From Limibacterium fermenti (GTDB lineage Bacteria > Bacteroidota > Bacteroidia > Bacteroidales > Dysgonomonadaceae): a stretch of 64,000 nucleotides of DNA. Below the pieces are notes generated by a model, which saw only the letters and a program-made list of their open reading frames with translations, did not search any database and was not told the DNA's origin. The translations under genes were made by a program, and so were the position numbers. The stretch covers positions 2,790,001 through 2,854,000 of the forward strand of contig NZ_CP159486.1 in NCBI RefSeq assembly GCF_041902845.1, given 5' to 3'. This document shows, piece after piece, positions 60,973 through 64,000 of the stretch; position 1 is the first letter of the stretch, and each line of letters starts with the position of its first letter.

Positions 60973-63327
60973 ATGAAAAATAAACTATCTATACTTATCC
61001 CATTCTTTCTGCTGGCTGTTGCTTGTGCCGAAGATCCCGCACCGAACATCGAACCGGAACAGGCATCGATAGTAATTGAAAATGATGTTCGTTATGCATC
61101 AACTCTTCCCGATGCCGATAATAGTCTCACCATTCAATTTAAAGCGACTTCGACTTCTGCCCTTTACGGATATGAAGGCGACCTCTATTTACATGCGGGA
61201 GTAATATCGGAAGGCACATGGCTCTATGTTCCCGCGAAATGGGAGACGAATGTGCCGAAATGCAAAATGACCCAAAAAGGTACGAATGTTTGGACGATCA
61301 CCCTCTCTCCCTCCATCCGTGAATGGTTCGCTTCGGGAGAGACACCCGTCACCAAACTCGGTGTGGTTATCCGCAGCGCCGACGGCACAAGGAAAGGTGT
61401 CGATAAAGATTTATTCATCAATGTAACCGACACGAAATACAACGCTTTCCAGCCGGCGGCGATCGTCCGGAAAACGCTTCCGTCTAATGTCCGGCACGGG
61501 ATCAATATCATCGACGATAAAACCGTTACGCTGGTGTTGTATGACAAAGACACAAACGGCAGTCATAAAGATTTTGCCCATATTATCGGCGATTTTAACG
61601 GCTGGAAACTGAGTAATGATGAGAAGTCGCAGATGTTTCGCGACGATGCAGCAAGCTGTTGGTGGATCACGCTGACCGGACTCGATGCGGATAAGGAATA
61701 TGCTTTTCAATATTATGTGGGAATGAAGGACGGCGACCCGATTCGCCTTGCCGATGCCTATAGCCGCAAAATACTCGATCCCGATAACGACAAATATATC
61801 TTATCCACGACTTATCCCAATTTGCAGCCTTATCCCTCGGGAGCAATCGGCATCGCTTCGGTATTTCAAATCAAACCGGATGTTTATAACTGGAAAGTAA
61901 CGGACTTCAACGCGCCCGATGCATCGGAACTCGTGATCTATGAAATGCTGTTCCGCGACTTTACGTCAACCGGAGATATCAACGGGGCGATGGAGAAGCT
62001 CGATTACCTGCAATCGCTGGGGGTAAACGCCATCGAATTGATGCCGGTGCAGGAGTTCGACGGCAACGACAGTTGGGGCTATAATCCGTGTTTCTATTTC
62101 GCCATGGATAAGGCTTACGGGACCGACAAGATGTATAAGGAGTTTATCGACGCGTGCCACGAACGCGGCATGGCGGTGATCTTCGATGTCGTGTATAATC
62201 ACGCCACCGGCGCAAATCCCTTCGCCAAACTCTATTGGAATGCGTCGGCGAACAAAACCGCGGCGAACAATCCGTGGTTCAATGTGGATGCCCCCCACCC
62301 TTACAGCGTATTTCATGATTTCAATCACGAATCGTCGTTGGTGCGCGACTTTGTGAAACGCAACCTGCAATTCCTGTTGGAAGAATACAATATCGACGGC
62401 TTCCGCTTCGACCTGACCAAAGGGTTTACGCAAAAATCTTCGACAGAGCAAACGGCGTCAAATTATGATGCCTCGCGCGTGGCGATTCTCAAAGATTACA
62501 ACGAGGCGATCAAAAACGTGAAAGCGGATGCGTACATCATTCTGGAACACTTTTGCGACAACCAAGAGGAAACCGAACTCAGCAGCAATGGCATGATGGT
62601 TTGGCGAAACCTAAACAATGCCTACTGCCAGTCGGGCATGGGATATAAAGAAAATTCGGATTTCTCAAACCTCTATTACACGACCTCTTCGCGTCCGGCT
62701 AACAGCCTTGTAGGATATATGGAAAGCCACGATGAAGAACGGGTGTCGTATAAACAGACACAGTGGGGAGTAGGAACGATAAAAACCGATCTTGCCACAC
62801 GGATGGATCAGTTGAAAGCGAATGCGGCGTTCTTCTTTACCGTTCCCGGCCCGAAGATGATTTGGCAGTTCGGCGAGTTGGGATACGACATCTCTATTAA
62901 TGCCGATCCGACTGGCACTGCGCATGATGATGACACGTACCGAACGGCAAGGAAGCCGGTTAAATGGGAATACGCCAAGGTTCCCCAACGCAAAGAATTG
63001 TATGAAACGTACGCAACACTTATAGGCCTGCGTCGGTCGCACAGCGAATTATTCAACTCAACGTCTACCCTCGAGTGGAAAGTATCGGAGAATGATTGGG
63101 AGAACGGACGCTTCCTTACGCTCTCTTCACTCGGTAACGCCAAACAGATAGTCGTTGTAGGGAATCTCACGAACACAGCGATGAAAGTCGAAACGGCTTT
63201 TCCGAAAACCGGTACATGGTACAACTACCGGATACCATCGGAGACACTTACCGTTACATCCTCTACGGCATCGCTTACCGTGCCGGCGAATGATTTTCTT
63301 ATTTACACCTCTTTCTCGAAAGAGTGA
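60973..63327 (+). CDS. GH13 alpha-amylase-family lipoprotein with N-terminal carbohydrate-binding-type domains
   Basis: A 784-residue protein with a lipobox (LLAVACAEDP). Residues ~30-150 form a starch-binding-type beta domain. Residues ~180-275 (HIIGDFNGWKLSNDEKSQMFRD) look like a CBM48/E-set module. The GH13 barrel has VIFDVVYNH, DGFRFDLTKG with nucleophile Asp480, IILEHF with acid Glu525, and MESHDEER with His586-Asp587. A C-terminal beta domain ends it. Its place in the operon is that of the surface amylase SusG, but the protein is longer (SusG 692) and its domains are of a pullulanase/branching-like subtype. Exact bond specificity is not readable. Confidence 0.85.
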   Translation: MKNKLSILIPFFLLAVACAEDPAPNIEPEQASIVIENDVRYASTLPDADNSLTIQFKATSTSALYGYEGDLYLHAGVISEGTWLYVPAKWETNVPKCKMTQKGTNVWTITLSPSIREWFASGETPVTKLGVVIRSADGTRKGVDKDLFINVTDTKYNAFQPAAIVRKTLPSNVRHGINIIDDKTVTLVLYDKDTNGSHKDFAHIIGDFNGWKLSNDEKSQMFRDDAASCWWITLTGLDADKEYAFQYYVGMKDGDPIRLADAYSRKILDPDNDKYILSTTYPNLQPYPSGAIGIASVFQIKPDVYNWKVTDFNAPDASELVIYEMLFRDFTSTGDINGAMEKLDYLQSLGVNAIELMPVQEFDGNDSWGYNPCFYFAMDKAYGTDKMYKEFIDACHERGMAVIFDVVYNHATGANPFAKLYWNASANKTAANNPWFNVDAPHPYSVFHDFNHESSLVRDFVKRNLQFLLEEYNIDGFRFDLTKGFTQKSSTEQTASNYDASRVAILKDYNEAIKNVKADAYIILEHFCDNQEETELSSNGMMVWRNLNNAYCQSGMGYKENSDFSNLYYTTSSRPANSLVGYMESHDEERVSYKQTQWGVGTIKTDLATRMDQLKANAAFFFTVPGPKMIWQFGELGYDISINADPTGTAHDDDTYRTARKPVKWEYAKVPQRKELYETYATLIGLRRSHSELFNSTSTLEWKVSENDWENGRFLTLSSLGNAKQIVVVGNLTNTAMKVETAFPKTGTWYNYRIPSETLTVTSSTASLTVPANDFLIYTSFSKE

Positions 63328-63339
63328 ATAAATAAACGC

Positions 63340-63382
63340 AAAAAGGCTGTCTCAAACCCCAAAATAGAGACAGCTTTTTTTA
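63340..63382. terminator. Terminator of the starch operon
   Basis: AAAAAGGCTGTCTC pairs with GAGACAGCTTTTTTT (63367-63381) around a short loop. It lies 13 nt past the last stop codon. Confidence 0.88.
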
Positions 63383-63389
63383 TAGGTAT

Positions 63390-63578
63390 CATATTCGACC
63401 TCCGAATCCGACGTTGGACGTCCACCTCCAGAGGATCAATACCGGACTTCGGAAGTTCGACGCCGGACTACGGAAGTTCAAAATCGGGCTTCCGATGCCC
63501 AAAATACGCCTTCGGAGGTTCGACACCGGGCTTCCGATCTTCAATACCGGGCTTCGGAAGTTCAACGCCAGAATTCGG
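63390..63578. repeat. 21-bp degenerate tandem array, 9 units, downstream of trxB
   Basis: Nine 21-bp units start at 63390 and repeat to 63578, consensus near aagttcaataccgggcttcgg; the first two are weak. The array fills the gap between the starch-operon terminator and the trxB stop. The period equals that of the ftsW-murD array, while the sequence differs. Confidence 0.85.
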
Positions 63579-63617
63579 AAGTAGGCGCTCAAACCTTTTA
63601 GGTAGGAATGGATCGTA

Positions 63618-64000
63618 TCAGAGGCCTTTTTCAGAAAGATACCTTTCGGCATCGATGGCCGCGCGACAACCGGTTCCGGCCGCTGTTACCGCCTGACGAT
63701 AAAGCGAGTCGGCCACATCTCCCGCCGCGAAGATCCCTTCGATATTTGTTTTGGTAGTAGGATGCTGCGTTTTGATATATCCAGCATTATCCAACTCGAT
63801 AAAGTCTTTAAAAACACCCGTATTAGGCGTATGGCCAATGGCTAAAAAGAATCCGTCGATGGCAATATCCACCTTTTCTTCATCCGGCTCCCCCATTCGC
63901 TTTACCAAATGAGCCCCTTCCACGCCGTTATCTCCGAAAAGGCCGAGGGTATTATGTTCGAAAAGGATTTCGATCTTCGGATTATTCATCACCCGCTCCT
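63618..64000 (-). CDS. trxB: Thioredoxin reductase, C-terminal part (runs off right edge)
   Basis: About 127 codons are present and the frame continues past the window edge, so the start is missing. VDIAIDGFFLAIGHTPNTGVFKDFIELDNAGYIKTQHPTTKTNIEGIFAAGDVADSLYRQAVTAAGTGCRAAIDAERYL contains the C-terminal FAD-binding signature (GIFAAGDV) and the QAVTAAGTGC stretch found at the end of TrxB. The redox CxxC and the NADPH domain lie mostly outside the window. The enzyme keeps thioredoxin reduced with NADPH in the cytoplasm. A 21-bp tandem array follows its stop codon. Confidence 0.92.
   Translation of the reverse strand, partial: ERVMNNPKIEILFEHNTLGLFGDNGVEGAHLVKRMGEPDEEKVDIAIDGFFLAIGHTPNTGVFKDFIELDNAGYIKTQHPTTKTNIEGIFAAGDVADSLYRQAVTAAGTGCRAAIDAERYLSEKGL

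Noticed and set aside
63389..63652. An 87-codon frame with NFRSPVL repeats
   Set aside because: This too is a product of a 21-bp tandem array and overlaps the trxB end.

Overview
This 64 kb window comes from a Bacteroidales bacterium (phylum Bacteroidota). Three things show this: two SusC/SusD-type glycan-uptake loci, a Mfa/Fim-type (type V) fimbrial operon, and promoters of the Bacteroides type (TTTG, about 19 nt, TAnnTTTG). The genus cannot be fixed from the sequence alone. Both window edges cut genes: a GH78 rhamnosidase on the left and thioredoxin reductase on the right.

Layout. (1) 1-13193, minus strand: a polysaccharide-utilisation locus transcribed leftwards. The order is NHL/IPT lipoprotein, SusC, SusD, DUF1735-type lipoprotein, Big2+CBM6-like lipoprotein, GH43, Gfo/Idh/MocA oxidoreductase and GH78. 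A YefM/YoeB-type toxin-antitoxin pair sits inside it. (2) 13316-14887: a decayed DUF6261-like gene, a 42-bp-period repeat array and a 12-C homopolymer. (3) 14888-21817, minus strand: a fimbrial operon (DUF3575, DUF3868/OmpA, Mfa1-like major subunit, Mfa2/FimB-like anchor, DUF4906 tip-like protein). Its first gene is frameshifted at a run of nine A. (4) 22435-28690: a Ca2+ P-type ATPase, the EF-G paralogue EF-G2 with degraded GTPase motifs, and an unknown secreted protein. (5) 28769-47587, minus strand: the division and cell-wall (dcw) cluster mraZ-rsmH-ftsL-ftsI-murE-mraY-murD-ftsW-murG-murC-ftsQ-ftsA-ftsZ, then yqeY. An IS110-family element with a structured left end (candidate bridge RNA) separates ftsZ from yqeY. 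(6) 48028-49882, plus strand: two overlapping acyltransferase genes resembling the glycine-lipid pair glsA/glsB. (7) 50244-63327, plus strand: a starch-type susCDEF operon with a GH53 endo-galactanase and two GH13 enzymes. (8) 63618-64000: the C-terminus of TrxB.

How the parts work together. In each glycan locus a SusC/SusD pair and surface lipoproteins bind and import oligosaccharides, and the linked GH enzymes cut them. Terminator hairpins inside the sus and fimbrial operons probably set different levels for the genes on either side. The dcw operon has an upstream array of three GTG-led 10-mers that looks like a MraZ operator.

Most unusual observations. Nearly every sizeable gap inside the dcw cluster is filled by a degenerate short tandem repeat with a period of 7, 8 or 21 bp, and two repeats supply the last codons and the stop of murE and murG. 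Further 21- or 42-bp-period arrays lie at 14046-14339 and 63390-63578. The same LacI-type 13-mer lies upstream of EF-G2 and of the starch operon. A foldback element of about 210 bp sits between the two GH13 genes. The IS110 left end has the structure expected of a bridge-RNA locus.
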